A stretch of 64,000 nt of DNA from Bryobacterales bacterium (lineage in GTDB: Bacteria; Acidobacteriota; Terriglobia; Bryobacterales; Bryobacteraceae). The notes beneath the pieces were generated by a model. It ran no database searches, was not told where the DNA came from, and saw only the letters and a list, made by a program, of their open reading frames with translations. Of this stretch, positions 49,685 to 59,765 are shown one piece after another (the stretch's first letter is position 1; each line of letters starts with the position of its first letter). The stretch lies in NCBI GenBank assembly GCA_003170295.1, contig PNAJ01000050.1, positions 1-64,000 on the forward strand, written 5' to 3'. Position numbers and translations under genes: made by a program.

Positions 49685-52648
49685 GTGCGTCCGGCGATGC
49701 TAGTGTTCCTCCCGCTTCTGATTGGCGTCGCGATCGCGCCTCCCGCTTGGGCCCAGCACGACCTGCAGAACGACGACCTGAAGAACACCGCCGCTGCGTA
49801 CGAGGGTCGCCTGGTCGGGCGCATCGATTTCGACCCCCCGGATCAGCCGCTTCCGCGCGCCCAATTGGACCAGCTTCTGCCGATGCATGCCGGTGCGTCC
49901 CTGAAACTCGCCGACGTGCACACCGCCATTCAGAACCTCTATCAGACCGGGCGCTTCGAGAGCATTTCAATCAGCGCGTTTAACGAAGGGAGCACGTTGG
50001 TTCTGAAGATCTCCACCGAACTCTCCTACTTCGTCGGCCGAATCACTCTCGACGGTGTGGCGGAGCCGCCCAATAGAGGGCAACTCACGGCCGCTTCCAA
50101 GCTCGAACTCGGAACGCCATTCGCCGATAACGTCATGGAGCAGGCTGTGCAGAACATGGTCGAGCGGATGCGCGCCAACGGATTCCGCAACGCGAACATC
50201 GATTACAAGGTCAACCGTGTTCCCGCAACCGAAGAGGTCGACATTCACTTCGACATCCGCGCGGGCAACCGGGCCCGCTTCGACGGTGTCACGCTTACCG
50301 GCAAATTCGACCGAACGCCGGAGAGCATCGTTCATGCCACCCATTGGCGGCGCGGATTCTTATTTCTGACATTTCCGGGTTGGCGCTTCGCGACGGAGAG
50401 CCGCGTGGCTGTGGGCCTCGAAAGTGTGCGCCAGGCTTTCCAGAAGGGCGACCATCTGGAGGCGCAGGTTACCCTAGAAAAGCTCGATTATCACGAGAAG
50501 ACGAATACCCTGACGCCCACCGTCGCCATCGATCACGGACCCATCGTTGAAGTGCGTACCTCGGGAACCAAAGTGTCGCGCGGCAAGCTCAAGCAGTTGA
50601 TTCCGGTGTTTCAGGAGCGCACGGTGGATCGCACTCTGCTGGTCGAAGGGCAGCGCAACCTGGTCGAATACTTCCAGTCTCAGGGCTACTTCGACGCCGC
50701 GGTGGACTTCACCGACGCACGACCCTCCACGGACGTCTACGCGATCGACTATAGCATCCAGCACAACCAGCGCTACAGGCTGGCCAGTATCGAAATCACG
50801 GGCAACAAGTTTTTCTCGACCGCGACGCTGCGGGAGCGCATGTACGTCACACCGGCAAAGTTTCCGCGCTTCCGCTACGGCCGGTATTCGCAAAAGCTGT
50901 TGGAACGCGATAAGGAGACGCTCAAGGATCTGTACCGCTCGAACGGTTTTCGAGAGGCTGCTTTGGAATCGAAGGTCGATCCGAACCATCGCGGGAAAAA
51001 CGGCGAGCTCGGCGTCGTTCTCGAAGTGAAGGAAGGCCCGCAATGGTTCGTCTACAAGTTGGATCTGGAAGGGGTGCCGGAAAGTGACATCCCGTATCTG
51101 CGCTCGACCCTCCAATCCGGCACGGACGAGCCGTTCAGTGAGGCCAACATCGCCGCCGATCGCGATACGATTCTAAGCTACTACTATAACAATGGATATC
51201 CGGACGCCACCTTCGATTGGACGCAAACGCCGGGCGCGGGGGCGAATCGGGTGAACCTGAAGTACACTCTTCGTCCCGGGAAACGAGTTTACGTCCGCAG
51301 CGTCCTGCTTCATGGTCTCGAAACGACGAAGCAGTCGCTCGTGAACAATCGCATTACCCTCAATCCAGGCGATCCGCTCTCGCAACAACGCGTCGCCGCC
51401 AGCCAGCAGAAGCTCTACGACCTGGGCATCTTTTCGAAGGTACAGACGGCGATTCAGAATCCCAGCGGAGACGAAGACCAGAAGTACGTCCTGTTTCAGC
51501 TGGACGAGGCGCGTCGCTATTCCTTCACCATCGGTTTCGGGGCGCAACTCGCGCGCATCGGCGGAGGCGTCACGTCGTTCGACGATCCTGCCGGCAGTAC
51601 CGGCTTCAGCCCGCGCGTATCGCTCGGCATCAGCCGCCTCAATTTTCTGGGGCTGGGCCACACGGTAAGCCTCAACACTCTCGTGAGCACGATCGAGCAG
51701 CGCGCCATCCTTACGTATCTCGCTCCCCAGTTCATTGGACACGAAAAGCTGTCGCTGACCGTTTCAGGGCTCTTCGACAACGCGAACGATATCCGTACCT
51801 TTCATCAGCAGCGCGCCGAAGGTTCCGTGCAACTCGCCCAGCGTGTCTCGCGCCAGTATACGCTGCAGTATCGCTTTGCGATCCGTCACGTGACCATCTC
51901 CGATCTCAAAATATCGTCCGAGCTGATCCCCCTGCTTTCCCAACCCGTGCGCGTCGGAATCGCTTCCGCGACCTTTATTCAGGACCGCCGCGACGATCCC
52001 ATCAACTCCCATCGGGGGATTTACAACACCGTCGATATCGGCATCGCGCTGCCCCAATTCGCATCGCAGACCGACTTCACGCGCCTGCTATTCCGCAACT
52101 CGACCTACCATCCCATCGGCAAAGATATAGTGATCGCGCGCAGCCTGCAGTTCGGTTACATTCAACGAATCGGAGGACCGCCGGAAATTCCGCTGGCCGA
52201 GCGATGGTTCTCCGGCGGCTCCACCTCGAACCGTGCGTTTCCAGATAATCAGGCGGGTCCGCGCGATGTCGAAACAGGGTTTCCGCTCGGAGGCAACGCG
52301 CTCCTGTTCCATTCCACCGAATTGCGCTTCCCCTTGATCGGCGACAATCTCGGCGGCGTCCTGTTTCACGATATGGGCAATATTTACGACAAAATCCAGG
52401 ACATCAATCTTCGGTTCCGCCAGCGTAATTTGCAGGACTTCGATTACACCGTGCAATCCGTCGGTTTCGGAGTCCGCTACCGCACGCCCATCGGTCCCAT
52501 TCGGGCCGATTTCAGTTTCAGTCCCAATGCGCCGCGATTCTTCGGCTTCCAGGGCACCTATCAACAGTTGATTCAGAACCAGGGAGTTCTGACAAATCAG
52601 AAAATCAATCTGTTTCAGTTTCACTTCTCACTAGGGCAAACATATTGA
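49685..52648 (+). CDS. Omp85-superfamily outer membrane assembly protein (TamA/BamA-like)
   Basis: 987 residues from a GTG start with signal peptide (MLVFLPLLIGVAIAPPAWA). Several POTRA repeats span about 30-600 (for example VGRITLDGVAEPPNRGQL, RYRLASIEITGNKFFSTATL, VYVRSVLLHGLETTKQSL), and the rest is the 16-strand barrel with Omp85 features (RWFSGGSTSNRAFPDNQAGP, the VRGF-like loop variant, and a final aromatic FHFSLGQTY). It inserts barrels or acts as the partner of TamB, encoded two genes later. The stop overlaps the next start (TTGA). The unusually long N-terminus suggests five or more POTRA units. Confidence 0.9.
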   Translation: MRPAMLVFLPLLIGVAIAPPAWAQHDLQNDDLKNTAAAYEGRLVGRIDFDPPDQPLPRAQLDQLLPMHAGASLKLADVHTAIQNLYQTGRFESISISAFNEGSTLVLKISTELSYFVGRITLDGVAEPPNRGQLTAASKLELGTPFADNVMEQAVQNMVERMRANGFRNANIDYKVNRVPATEEVDIHFDIRAGNRARFDGVTLTGKFDRTPESIVHATHWRRGFLFLTFPGWRFATESRVAVGLESVRQAFQKGDHLEAQVTLEKLDYHEKTNTLTPTVAIDHGPIVEVRTSGTKVSRGKLKQLIPVFQERTVDRTLLVEGQRNLVEYFQSQGYFDAAVDFTDARPSTDVYAIDYSIQHNQRYRLASIEITGNKFFSTATLRERMYVTPAKFPRFRYGRYSQKLLERDKETLKDLYRSNGFREAALESKVDPNHRGKNGELGVVLEVKEGPQWFVYKLDLEGVPESDIPYLRSTLQSGTDEPFSEANIAADRDTILSYYYNNGYPDATFDWTQTPGAGANRVNLKYTLRPGKRVYVRSVLLHGLETTKQSLVNNRITLNPGDPLSQQRVAASQQKLYDLGIFSKVQTAIQNPSGDEDQKYVLFQLDEARRYSFTIGFGAQLARIGGGVTSFDDPAGSTGFSPRVSLGISRLNFLGLGHTVSLNTLVSTIEQRAILTYLAPQFIGHEKLSLTVSGLFDNANDIRTFHQQRAEGSVQLAQRVSRQYTLQYRFAIRHVTISDLKISSELIPLLSQPVRVGIASATFIQDRRDDPINSHRGIYNTVDIGIALPQFASQTDFTRLLFRNSTYHPIGKDIVIARSLQFGYIQRIGGPPEIPLAERWFSGGSTSNRAFPDNQAGPRDVETGFPLGGNALLFHSTELRFPLIGDNLGGVLFHDMGNIYDKIQDINLRFRQRNLQDFDYTVQSVGFGVRYRTPIGPIRADFSFSPNAPRFFGFQGTYQQLIQNQGVLTNQKINLFQFHFSLGQTY

Positions 52649-53283
52649 TTCGCTGCCTCCTATTCGCGCTTCTTCTCCTTCCCGCTGGACGCGCGGAGAT
52701 TCTCGATCGCATCGCGGTCACGGTCGCGAAGCATGTGATCTCCGAGCGTGACGTCGTTCTCGATTTGCGCATCGCGGCCTTTCTCGATCAAAAACCCGCC
52801 GACCTCAGCGGTGACCAGAAGCGCAAGGCCGCGGATCGGCTCGTGGATCAATACCTGCTCCTTCAGGAGGCTTCCACCAGCCGCCAGCAACTACCCACGG
52901 CCGCCGACGCCCAGCAGCTTCTCGATCAGGTGAAAGCCCAATATGCCACGGAGACCGAATATCGCGCCGCCCTCGCCCGCTTTGGCGTCACCGAAGCGCA
53001 GCTCTCCGATCACTTGTTAAATGGGATTCGCGCGCTGCGCTTCACCGACCTCCGTTTTCGCCCGGAGGTGCAGCTCTCTGACGACGATCTGCACGAATAC
53101 TACGATTCGATGGCCGCGCAATGGCGTCGCGCAAACCCGGCGCAAGTGCCTACGTTCGAAGCGAGCCGCGATCAGATCGAGAAGCTGCTGACCGATCAAC
53201 GCGTCACCCAGGCGCTCGACCGCTGGCTGGGCACCACTCGCAGTGAAACGCAGATTCTATATAAAGAGGAAGTCTTCAAGTGA
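52645..53283 (+). CDS. SurA N-domain-like periplasmic chaperone without a PPIase domain
   Basis: 212 residues from a TTG overlapping the Omp85 stop; signal peptide MIRCLLFALLLLPAGRA. RIAVTVAKHVISERDVVLDL is the SurA/PpiD-type N-terminal signature, followed by helices (QLSDHLLNGIRALRFTDLRF). The parvulin domain is absent and the C-terminal helix (ASRDQIEKLLTDQRVTQAL) closes the chaperone fold. It probably escorts outer membrane precursors. It is tightly coupled on both sides, between the Omp85 gene and tamB. Confidence 0.82.
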   Translation: MIRCLLFALLLLPAGRAEILDRIAVTVAKHVISERDVVLDLRIAAFLDQKPADLSGDQKRKAADRLVDQYLLLQEASTSRQQLPTAADAQQLLDQVKAQYATETEYRAALARFGVTEAQLSDHLLNGIRALRFTDLRFRPEVQLSDDDLHEYYDSMAAQWRRANPAQVPTFEASRDQIEKLLTDQRVTQALDRWLGTTRSETQILYKEEVFK

Positions 53284-56200
53284 GGAAATTCGGACGAGTC
53301 CTCCTGCGCATTGTGGCCGCTCTGGTCCTCCTCGCCGCGGTGGTCGCGCTCACCGGCCTGCTCGTATTCCGCAGCGGCTGGTTCTCCGAACTCGTCCATC
53401 GCCGCATGGTGACGGAGATCGAGAAAGCAACTGGAGGCCGCGTCGAAATCGGGTACTTCGATTTCGATTGGAAGCGCCTCGAAGCGACGGTCGGTCCTCT
53501 TGTTCTGCACGGCAAGGAGTCGGCGAGCGAGCCCCCGTTCCTGCGCGTCGCCTCTGTCACCGCCGGCTTGAAAATCATTTCAATGATGGAGCGCAAAATC
53601 GATCTGGCGTCCTTGCACATCGTGGAGCCGCAGGTCCGCATCGTTTTCTATGCCGACGGCTCGAACAATACTCCGGACCCCGCTGTGCGTCATCCCGGAA
53701 CCACCTGGGCCGAGGATCTGGTGCGCCTCGCCGTCGCCCGCTACGAAGTTGTGAACGGCCTTTTCGAGTACGACGACCACCAGATTCCCCTCAACCTGCG
53801 GGGCGAGGATTTGCTCGTCCATATGCGTTTGGAACCGGGCGGGCGCTATCGCGGCGAGCTCGAATCGAATCGCGTTCGCGTCAGTGCGGACGTCGCGGGC
53901 CCGCTCGAAGTCAGCGCCTCCGCAGCGTTCACATTGGACAAATCGAAAATTGACGTTTCGCGATTGAAAGTCTCGACCAACCAATCGCGCGCCGACCTGG
54001 TCGGATCGCTCACCAACCTCCGCTGGCCTCGCGGTACCTTCACCGTGAAAGCGTCGACCCCAATGCGGGAAGCCGTGAAGCTCTTCTCCCTCCCGCTCGA
54101 ACCCATCGGCTCAGCGACCTTCGACGGCAAGTTGAACGTGTCGTGTGAAAAGCCCTTCTATTTTTGGATGACCGGCCGGGCCGTGGCGCGAGGCCTGGGC
54201 TTCCACCAGGATCGTGTGAAGATCGAGAACGCGGAAGTGCGTGGCGACTTGAGTCTCACACTCGACAAACTGACTCTGCAAAATGCCACCGCGACCGCGC
54301 TCGGGGCGACCGTCAATGGCCAGGCGAGCCTCACCCGTTGGCGCGATGTTCACGTCGAAGGCAATCTCAAAGGGTTAAATATGCGCGATGCCGCGCACAC
54401 TCTGACCGACCGGCCCATCCCCTGGAACGGCACGCTCGCTGGAGGATTTTCCTCCGACGCCGTGATCGGCAAACCAGCCGCGAAGTTCCAGGGCAACATC
54501 GGAGTCTATCCCGCCTCCGTTGGTTCTCCCATAGAAGGCCATCTCGACGTGGTCTACGATCAAGCCGCTGGAACCGTGCAGCTCGGGAAATCGTATCTCG
54601 CAACGTCTGCGACGCGCGTCGATTTTCTCGGCATCCTCGGGCGATCGCTGGAGGTCAGCGGCCAATCGACCAATCTCGATGAGCTGCTCCCCGCGATCGC
54701 GATGGTGAATCCGGATGCGCCCAAGCAACTGCCGCTAAAACTCAACAATGGCCGGGCCGCAATGATTGGCGTCGTTAAGGGCGCACTCGACGATCCTCAT
54801 TTCACGGGCCAGGGCAGCGTGACTAACGGCATCGTCGATGGGCATGCATTCGATAATTTCACCGCCGCGATCGATGCCGATCGCAACAATGTCCGCCTCA
54901 ACCCATTCACCTTGGCGCGTGGCCCGACCACCGCCACTGGCATCGGCAGCTTCTCCGCGCACAACGGGTCTTTCGAAGACGCAACAATCGATGCCACGTT
55001 CAATCTCCGCAATGCCCAGCTTGCGGAACTGGCGAAAGAGGCAGGATCCAAACTCGAAGTAACGGGAGCCGGATCGGCCAACGTGCACCTCTTCGGATCG
55101 ATCGGGAAACCGGCGTTCGATGTTACCGCGCAGGTGGAAAAACTCGCCGCCTTCGACGAACAGGTCGATCGCGTGACCGCAACGGTTCATTATGCGGACG
55201 ACGCTGTGACCATTTCCGGCGGCGACGCGACCATCGGCGCCGGCCGCGTTCATTTCGCCGGCGCCTACGACAGGACTGCGGCAATCCACTTCGACCTCAC
55301 CGCCGATAATCTACCCGGATCGCGTGTCAAAGCGCTCGGCAAGTTGCCCATGAAGCCGGACGGAATCATCAATGCGAAGGTGAACGGAACCGGTCGCATA
55401 GTGAAGGACGAATTCGAATTGAACTCCGTCAATGGAACCGCTTCGGGCCGCAACATCACTCTCAACGGCGATGGCGTGGGCGATATTTCGCTCACCATGC
55501 AAACCCGCGGCGAGGATCTATCCGTCCACGCGGGGGCCAACGTCCGTGGCGCGAAGATCGACGCCGATGGTACATGGAAACTCGCGGGCGACAACCCCGG
55601 CTCCGTAAACATCCAGGCCCAGCGCGTCGATCTCGACGTCGCGCATCGCGTCTATATGATCGGCGGGACGGACGAACAGAAAAACGATGTGCTCCCCTTC
55701 GAAGGATTCGTCGACGGCCGCGCCCACGTCGTTATTTCGCTCGGCAAGCCACAGGAATTTCGCGCCGAAGTTACCCTCGACCAGTTGGAGATCAACGCCC
55801 GCAAATCCCAGGCCCTCAGGCTCGGCGTCCAGCCGCAGGACGTCCAGCTGAAAAACACCAAGCCCGTCTCCGTCGTCGTCACCCAGAAGGAGGCGCGCAT
55901 TCAATCGGCGCAGTTCGCCGCGCGTGAAACCAGTCTCGAAGCCACCGGCGGCATTCCCTTCGACTCGCAATCGCCCGCCGATCTCGCCGTTCACGGCTCC
56001 GTCAATCTGGCGATTCTTCAGTTGTACAATGCCGACCTGCTCGCCCGCGGCAACGCCACCGTCCAAGCCACCGTCAGAGGTTCCCTGCGCGATCCGCAGA
56101 TCAATGGCCGCATGGAGCTGAAAAACGCGTCGCTCTATCTCGCCGATCTTCCCAACGGAATCGATAGCGCCAACGGCAGTGTCGTCTTCGACCGCAATCG

Positions 56201-57266
56201 CGCGACCATTGAAAAACTGTCCGCCGAAACGGGTGGTGGGAAAATATTCTTCGCCGGATTCGTCGAGCTCCGGGATATTCTCACTTACCGTCTGCAGGCC
56301 GAAGCCCAGCAGGTGCGCGTGCGCTATCCCGAAGACGTCAGCACCACGTTCAACGCCAAGCTCGCGCTGAACGGCACCTCGGACGCCAGCACGCTCTCAG
56401 GATCCATCACGCTCACGCGCGCCGCTTTCAACCCTCGCGCCGATCTCGGTGGCCTCATGGCGCTCGCGGCCAAACCCGTCCCCGCTCCCGCCTCGCCCAA
56501 CGAATATCTTCGCGGCATGCAGTTCGATGTGCGCATCGAAAGCGGTGCCAAGTTCGAATTTCAAACCTCGCTCACGCGCGACGTCGAAGCTGAGGTCGAC
56601 CTCCGCCTGCGCGGTTCTCCCATCCGTCCCGTCCTGCTCGGCACGATCTCCGTCAATCAAGGTGAGATTCAGGTCTTCGGCAACCGCTACACCGTCGATC
56701 ACGGCGACATCCGGTTCCTGAACCCCGTCAAAATCGAACCCACGTTCGACATGGATCTCGAAACCAAGGCCCGCGGCATCATCGTCAATATCAGCTTCTC
56801 CGGCACGCTGCAAAAACTCAACGTGAATTATAGTTCGGACCCGCCACTGCAGCCGCGCGAGATCGTCGCTCTGCTCTCCGTCGGCCGCGACCCCACCTCT
56901 TTGGGTTCCACCGCCGCCGGCCAGGTCTCCACCAGCTCCAGCACCGGACTCGAAGCCGGTGGAGGTCTCCTCGGCCAAGCCCTCTCCGCCCAATTATCGA
57001 GCCGCATCCAGCGCTTCTTCGGCGCGAGCCGCGTGAAAATCGACCCCACCGTCACCGGCGTCGACAACCTTCCGCAAGCCCGCCTGACGCTGGAACAGCA
57101 GGTCTCAAAGGAGATCACGCTGACCTATATCACCAATCTCAACCGCACCCAGGAACAGGTCGTCCAGTTCGAATGGGATTTCAATTCCCACTGGTCCGCC
57201 ATCGCCGTCAGACAGGATAATGGTCTTTTCGGCATCGATGTTCAATATCGCAAACGATTCAAATAA
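53280..57266 (+). CDS. tamB: TamB-like translocation/assembly protein (DUF490)
   Basis: 1,328 residues from a GTG that overlaps the chaperone stop (GTGA). One N-terminal membrane anchor (ILLRIVAALVLLAAVVALTG-like) precedes a very long series of beta strands forming the hydrophobic groove of AsmA/TamB proteins. The C-terminal DUF490 region is recognisable (INQGEIQVFGNRYTVDHGDI-like, ALLSVGRDP) with the conserved ending QVVQFEWDF and GIDVQYRKRF. It spans the periplasm and helps move lipids or assemble outer membrane proteins with its Omp85 partner. Confidence 0.92.
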   Translation: MRKFGRVLLRIVAALVLLAAVVALTGLLVFRSGWFSELVHRRMVTEIEKATGGRVEIGYFDFDWKRLEATVGPLVLHGKESASEPPFLRVASVTAGLKIISMMERKIDLASLHIVEPQVRIVFYADGSNNTPDPAVRHPGTTWAEDLVRLAVARYEVVNGLFEYDDHQIPLNLRGEDLLVHMRLEPGGRYRGELESNRVRVSADVAGPLEVSASAAFTLDKSKIDVSRLKVSTNQSRADLVGSLTNLRWPRGTFTVKASTPMREAVKLFSLPLEPIGSATFDGKLNVSCEKPFYFWMTGRAVARGLGFHQDRVKIENAEVRGDLSLTLDKLTLQNATATALGATVNGQASLTRWRDVHVEGNLKGLNMRDAAHTLTDRPIPWNGTLAGGFSSDAVIGKPAAKFQGNIGVYPASVGSPIEGHLDVVYDQAAGTVQLGKSYLATSATRVDFLGILGRSLEVSGQSTNLDELLPAIAMVNPDAPKQLPLKLNNGRAAMIGVVKGALDDPHFTGQGSVTNGIVDGHAFDNFTAAIDADRNNVRLNPFTLARGPTTATGIGSFSAHNGSFEDATIDATFNLRNAQLAELAKEAGSKLEVTGAGSANVHLFGSIGKPAFDVTAQVEKLAAFDEQVDRVTATVHYADDAVTISGGDATIGAGRVHFAGAYDRTAAIHFDLTADNLPGSRVKALGKLPMKPDGIINAKVNGTGRIVKDEFELNSVNGTASGRNITLNGDGVGDISLTMQTRGEDLSVHAGANVRGAKIDADGTWKLAGDNPGSVNIQAQRVDLDVAHRVYMIGGTDEQKNDVLPFEGFVDGRAHVVISLGKPQEFRAEVTLDQLEINARKSQALRLGVQPQDVQLKNTKPVSVVVTQKEARIQSAQFAARETSLEATGGIPFDSQSPADLAVHGSVNLAILQLYNADLLARGNATVQATVRGSLRDPQINGRMELKNASLYLADLPNGIDSANGSVVFDRNRATIEKLSAETGGGKIFFAGFVELRDILTYRLQAEAQQVRVRYPEDVSTTFNAKLALNGTSDASTLSGSITLTRAAFNPRADLGGLMALAAKPVPAPASPNEYLRGMQFDVRIESGAKFEFQTSLTRDVEAEVDLRLRGSPIRPVLLGTISVNQGEIQVFGNRYTVDHGDIRFLNPVKIEPTFDMDLETKARGIIVNISFSGTLQKLNVNYSSDPPLQPREIVALLSVGRDPTSLGSTAAGQVSTSSSTGLEAGGGLLGQALSAQLSSRIQRFFGASRVKIDPTVTGVDNLPQARLTLEQQVSKEITLTYITNLNRTQEQVVQFEWDFNSHWSAIAVRQDNGLFGIDVQYRKRFK

Positions 57267-57296
57267 TGCAGGCGCCGATAATGCACATTCCCCGCC

Positions 57297-57353
57297 GCTT
57301 GTGGCGCGCGCATTCGTGCGTGCCGCGTCGAGACACTCGTGTCGCCGCCTCGG
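57297..57353 (+). repeat. Composite palindromic repeat (family P), copy B
   Basis: CGCTTGTGGCGCGCGC, then TCGTGCGTGCCGCGTCG, then the inverted repeat around ACACTCGTGTCGCCGCC. It is about 30 bases after the tamB stop. It matches copies A and C closely. Confidence 0.82.
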
Positions 57354-57462
57354 GATCATCGCGATCTCCCCACCGAACCCCGACCGTCAGGGAGGGGGAC
57401 ATAGAAGTGCGGGTCCTAAGTCTGCGTCGATCGCACGTGATGTTACGATTGTCTCGCCCCGG

Positions 57463-57588
57463 ATGATCCATGATAATCAGCAGCTCTTCGCGACGCTTCA
57501 TTCTTTGATTGAAGTGTGGTGCGACAGGCGGTGTTTGGTCGCCCTGCGAAGCATCTTGCGGGCATATCCAATGCCCGCCCGGCCGTAG
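57463..57588 (+). CDS. Possible 41-residue protein coupled to the decarboxylase gene
   Basis: ATG 57463 to TAG 57588, directly abutting the decarboxylase ATG at 57589. The peptide contains QLFATLHSLIEVWCDRRCL and ALRSILRAYPM, which looks like a short helical protein family I associate with acidobacteria, perhaps shortened at the C-terminus. No ribosome site was found. Immediate adjacency to the next start suggests translational coupling. Confidence 0.45.
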   Translation: MIHDNQQLFATLHSLIEVWCDRRCLVALRSILRAYPMPARP

Positions 57589-58974
57589 ATGAAAATGAAC
57601 AAAGACAAACTAGAACTCTCCCCCAACGAAATGCGCGCCCTAGGCTACCGCGTCGTCGACCTGCTCACCGATCACTTCACGCACCTCCCCGAAAAACGTG
57701 TCGGCACAAAAGGCGATCCCGCGGTTTTACGCCCCGCCTTCCTAAAACCGCCGCCAGCCCATCCGCAATCGCCCGATGAAATCTTCACGACCCTGACTCG
57801 CGACATCTTCAGCGACAATATGATGAACGTCGGCCATCCGCGCTTTCTAGCCTTCGTACCCGTCCCCTCGAACTTCGTCAGCGTGATGGCCGACGCTCTA
57901 GCCAGCGGCTTCAACGTCTTCAGCGGATCGTGGCTCGCCGGCTCCGGCTCCGTAGCCATTGAATTGGCCGTTATCGACTGGCTGCGTCAATGGTGCGGCC
58001 TTCCCGAAACCGCCGGCGGACTCTTCTTGAGCGGAGGCTCCATGGCGAATCTCACCGCCATCGTCGCCGCCCGCCACGCGAAACTCGACGATCGCACCGA
58101 AGGCGCAGTAGTCTACTACAGCGATCAGACTCACTCCTCCGTTGATCGAGCCTTCCGCGTCGCCGGATTTCTCCCCGAACAAATTCGCAAGATTCCTTCC
58201 GACGCGCAATTCCGTTTATCGCTCGACCAGCTCGCCCGCCGTATCGCCGAAGATCGCGCCGCCGGACTCCGCCCGTTCGCCATCGTCGCCAACGCGGGCA
58301 CGACAAATACCGGCGCAATCGACCCTTTGCAGGAAATCGCCGCGCTCTGCGCTCTGAACCAAATGTGGATGCACGTCGACGGTGCCTACGGAGCCGCCGC
58401 CGCCCTCTGCGATCGTGGACGCACTCTGCTCCAGGGACTCGAGCTTGCCGACTCCCTCTCGCTCGATCCCCACAAATGGCTTTTTCAATCGATGGAATGC
58501 GGCTGCGTCCTGCTGCGCGACGCGGCTCTTCTCAAAGCGGCCTTTCGCATCATGCCGGAGTATCTTGCCGACGTTCACCGCGACGTCTCCGAAGTAAATC
58601 CCTGCGACTACGGCATCCAGCTCACCCGATCGTTCCGCGCCCTGAGACTGTGGATGTCGATCCAATACTTCGGCCTCGATGCCTTCCGCGCCGCTATGGA
58701 GCGAGGCTTCGCCCTCGCCGAATTCGCCGAGCGGAAACTCCGCTCCATGCGGCGCTGGGAAATCGTCACCCCCGCGCACATGGGTATCGTGACCTTCCAT
58801 CATCCCGACGCCGAATACAAAAAACTTCACGACGCCATGTTGCGCGACGGCTTCGCGCTCGCCACCTCCACCGTCCTGAAAGGCCGCACCGTCCTGCGCT
58901 TCTGCACCATCAACCCCCGCACCACCGAGGACGACATCACGCAAACTCTTAACCGCATCGACGCCCTAGTCTAA
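57589..58974 (+). CDS. PLP-dependent group II amino-acid decarboxylase (paralogue 1)
   Basis: 461 residues, the aromatic-L-amino-acid/tyrosine decarboxylase group. PLP Lys296 is in SLDPHKWLFQ, the ring-stacking His near DQTHSSVDRAF, and the Asp of WMHVDGAYGAAAAL. It decarboxylates an L-amino acid to its amine; the side-chain preference is not readable. A paralogue lies 850 bases downstream beyond an ArsR-SRPBCC pair. The last 9 bases overlap the convergent SRPBCC gene. Confidence 0.92.
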   Translation: MKMNKDKLELSPNEMRALGYRVVDLLTDHFTHLPEKRVGTKGDPAVLRPAFLKPPPAHPQSPDEIFTTLTRDIFSDNMMNVGHPRFLAFVPVPSNFVSVMADALASGFNVFSGSWLAGSGSVAIELAVIDWLRQWCGLPETAGGLFLSGGSMANLTAIVAARHAKLDDRTEGAVVYYSDQTHSSVDRAFRVAGFLPEQIRKIPSDAQFRLSLDQLARRIAEDRAAGLRPFAIVANAGTTNTGAIDPLQEIAALCALNQMWMHVDGAYGAAAALCDRGRTLLQGLELADSLSLDPHKWLFQSMECGCVLLRDAALLKAAFRIMPEYLADVHRDVSEVNPCDYGIQLTRSFRALRLWMSIQYFGLDAFRAAMERGFALAEFAERKLRSMRRWEIVTPAHMGIVTFHHPDAEYKKLHDAMLRDGFALATSTVLKGRTVLRFCTINPRTTEDDITQTLNRIDALV

Positions 58975-59442
58975 CGACGTGATTGTCGCCAACAACTCCG
59001 CAAGCCTGTTGTAGCTTTGAGCCAAGCCCTTGTCCATGGGCGTTTTAAGAACGCCATCGCGCGCCTCCTTCGATTCGTATAGCACCGTGAGCGTGAGCGT
59101 GGTCTTTCCGTCCCTCTCCACCAGGACGCTCGTGATCAGCGCTTCGCCCGGATACCAGGACTCATCGAACCTCTCGGTCGCGACCAGCCTCTCCGGCGCC
59201 ACGATTTCGCGGACCACTCCGCGCACTCCCATTTCCGTTCCGTCGGGCCCACGCCACAAATAGCGATAAGCGCCGCCCACCTTCAGATCGATCTCGCAAA
59301 CCGGCATCGACCATCCCGGCGGCCCGAGCAACCATTGCTGTACCAGTTCTGGCTTCGTCAAGGCCTCGAAGACCAGCGCGCGCGGCGCGTCGAACACGCG
59401 CGTCATCGCGATCTCGCGGTCGCTGGGCGTTGTGATTGTCAT
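58966..59442 (-). CDS. SRPBCC (AHSA1-like) domain protein
   Basis: 158 residues from the ATG overlapping the ArsR stop. The START-type fold reads MTRVFDAPRALVFEALTKPE, QQWLLGPPGWSMPVCEIDL and YRYLWRGPDGTEMGVRGVV. Such proteins are nearly always paired with an ArsR-type regulator, as here, and bind an unknown hydrophobic ligand. The C-terminus ends inside the last codons of the convergent decarboxylase gene. Confidence 0.9.
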   Translation of the reverse strand: MTITTPSDREIAMTRVFDAPRALVFEALTKPELVQQWLLGPPGWSMPVCEIDLKVGGAYRYLWRGPDGTEMGVRGVVREIVAPERLVATERFDESWYPGEALITSVLVERDGKTTLTLTVLYESKEARDGVLKTPMDKGLAQSYNRLAELLATITSLD

Positions 59443-59765
59443 TTGCGTTTTTTCTCCTTCAGTAGGGTATCCAGCCGCTGGAATCTTGCCTCCCAGAACT
59501 GGCGGTAGCTTTCCAACCATCCGTTGGCTTCCGCGAACGGCTTGGCTTCGAGCCTGCACGGCCGCCTCTGCGCGTCACGGCCCCGGGAAATCAGACCCGC
59601 TCGCTCCAGCACCTTTAAGTGCTTGGAGATTGCGGGCTGGCTTATCGCGAACGGCTCGGCCAACTCCATCACCGACGCTTCACCGGACGCGAGCCGCGCG
59701 AGAATCGCCCTCCGCGTTGGGTCGGCGAGCGCTGCGAAGGTTTGATCGAGACGATTAATTACCAT
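59439..59765 (-). CDS. ArsR-family transcriptional regulator
   Basis: 108 residues: LDQTFAALADPTRRAILARL, SVMELAEPFAISQPAISKHL and VLERAGLISRGRDAQRRP give the complete winged helix. No metal-binding Cys pair is present, consistent with the SRPBCC-paired group that does not sense metals. The ATG at 59765 merges with a palindromic AT-rich sequence (59764-59782), leaving almost no leader. It may control its own pair and the divergent decarboxylase. Confidence 0.93.
   Translation of the reverse strand: MVINRLDQTFAALADPTRRAILARLASGEASVMELAEPFAISQPAISKHLKVLERAGLISRGRDAQRRPCRLEAKPFAEANGWLESYRQFWEARFQRLDTLLKEKKRK

Noticed and set aside
51217..52248. 343-residue plus-strand frame within the Omp85 gene
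   Set aside because: Arg-rich out-of-frame shadow of the Omp85 coding sequence.
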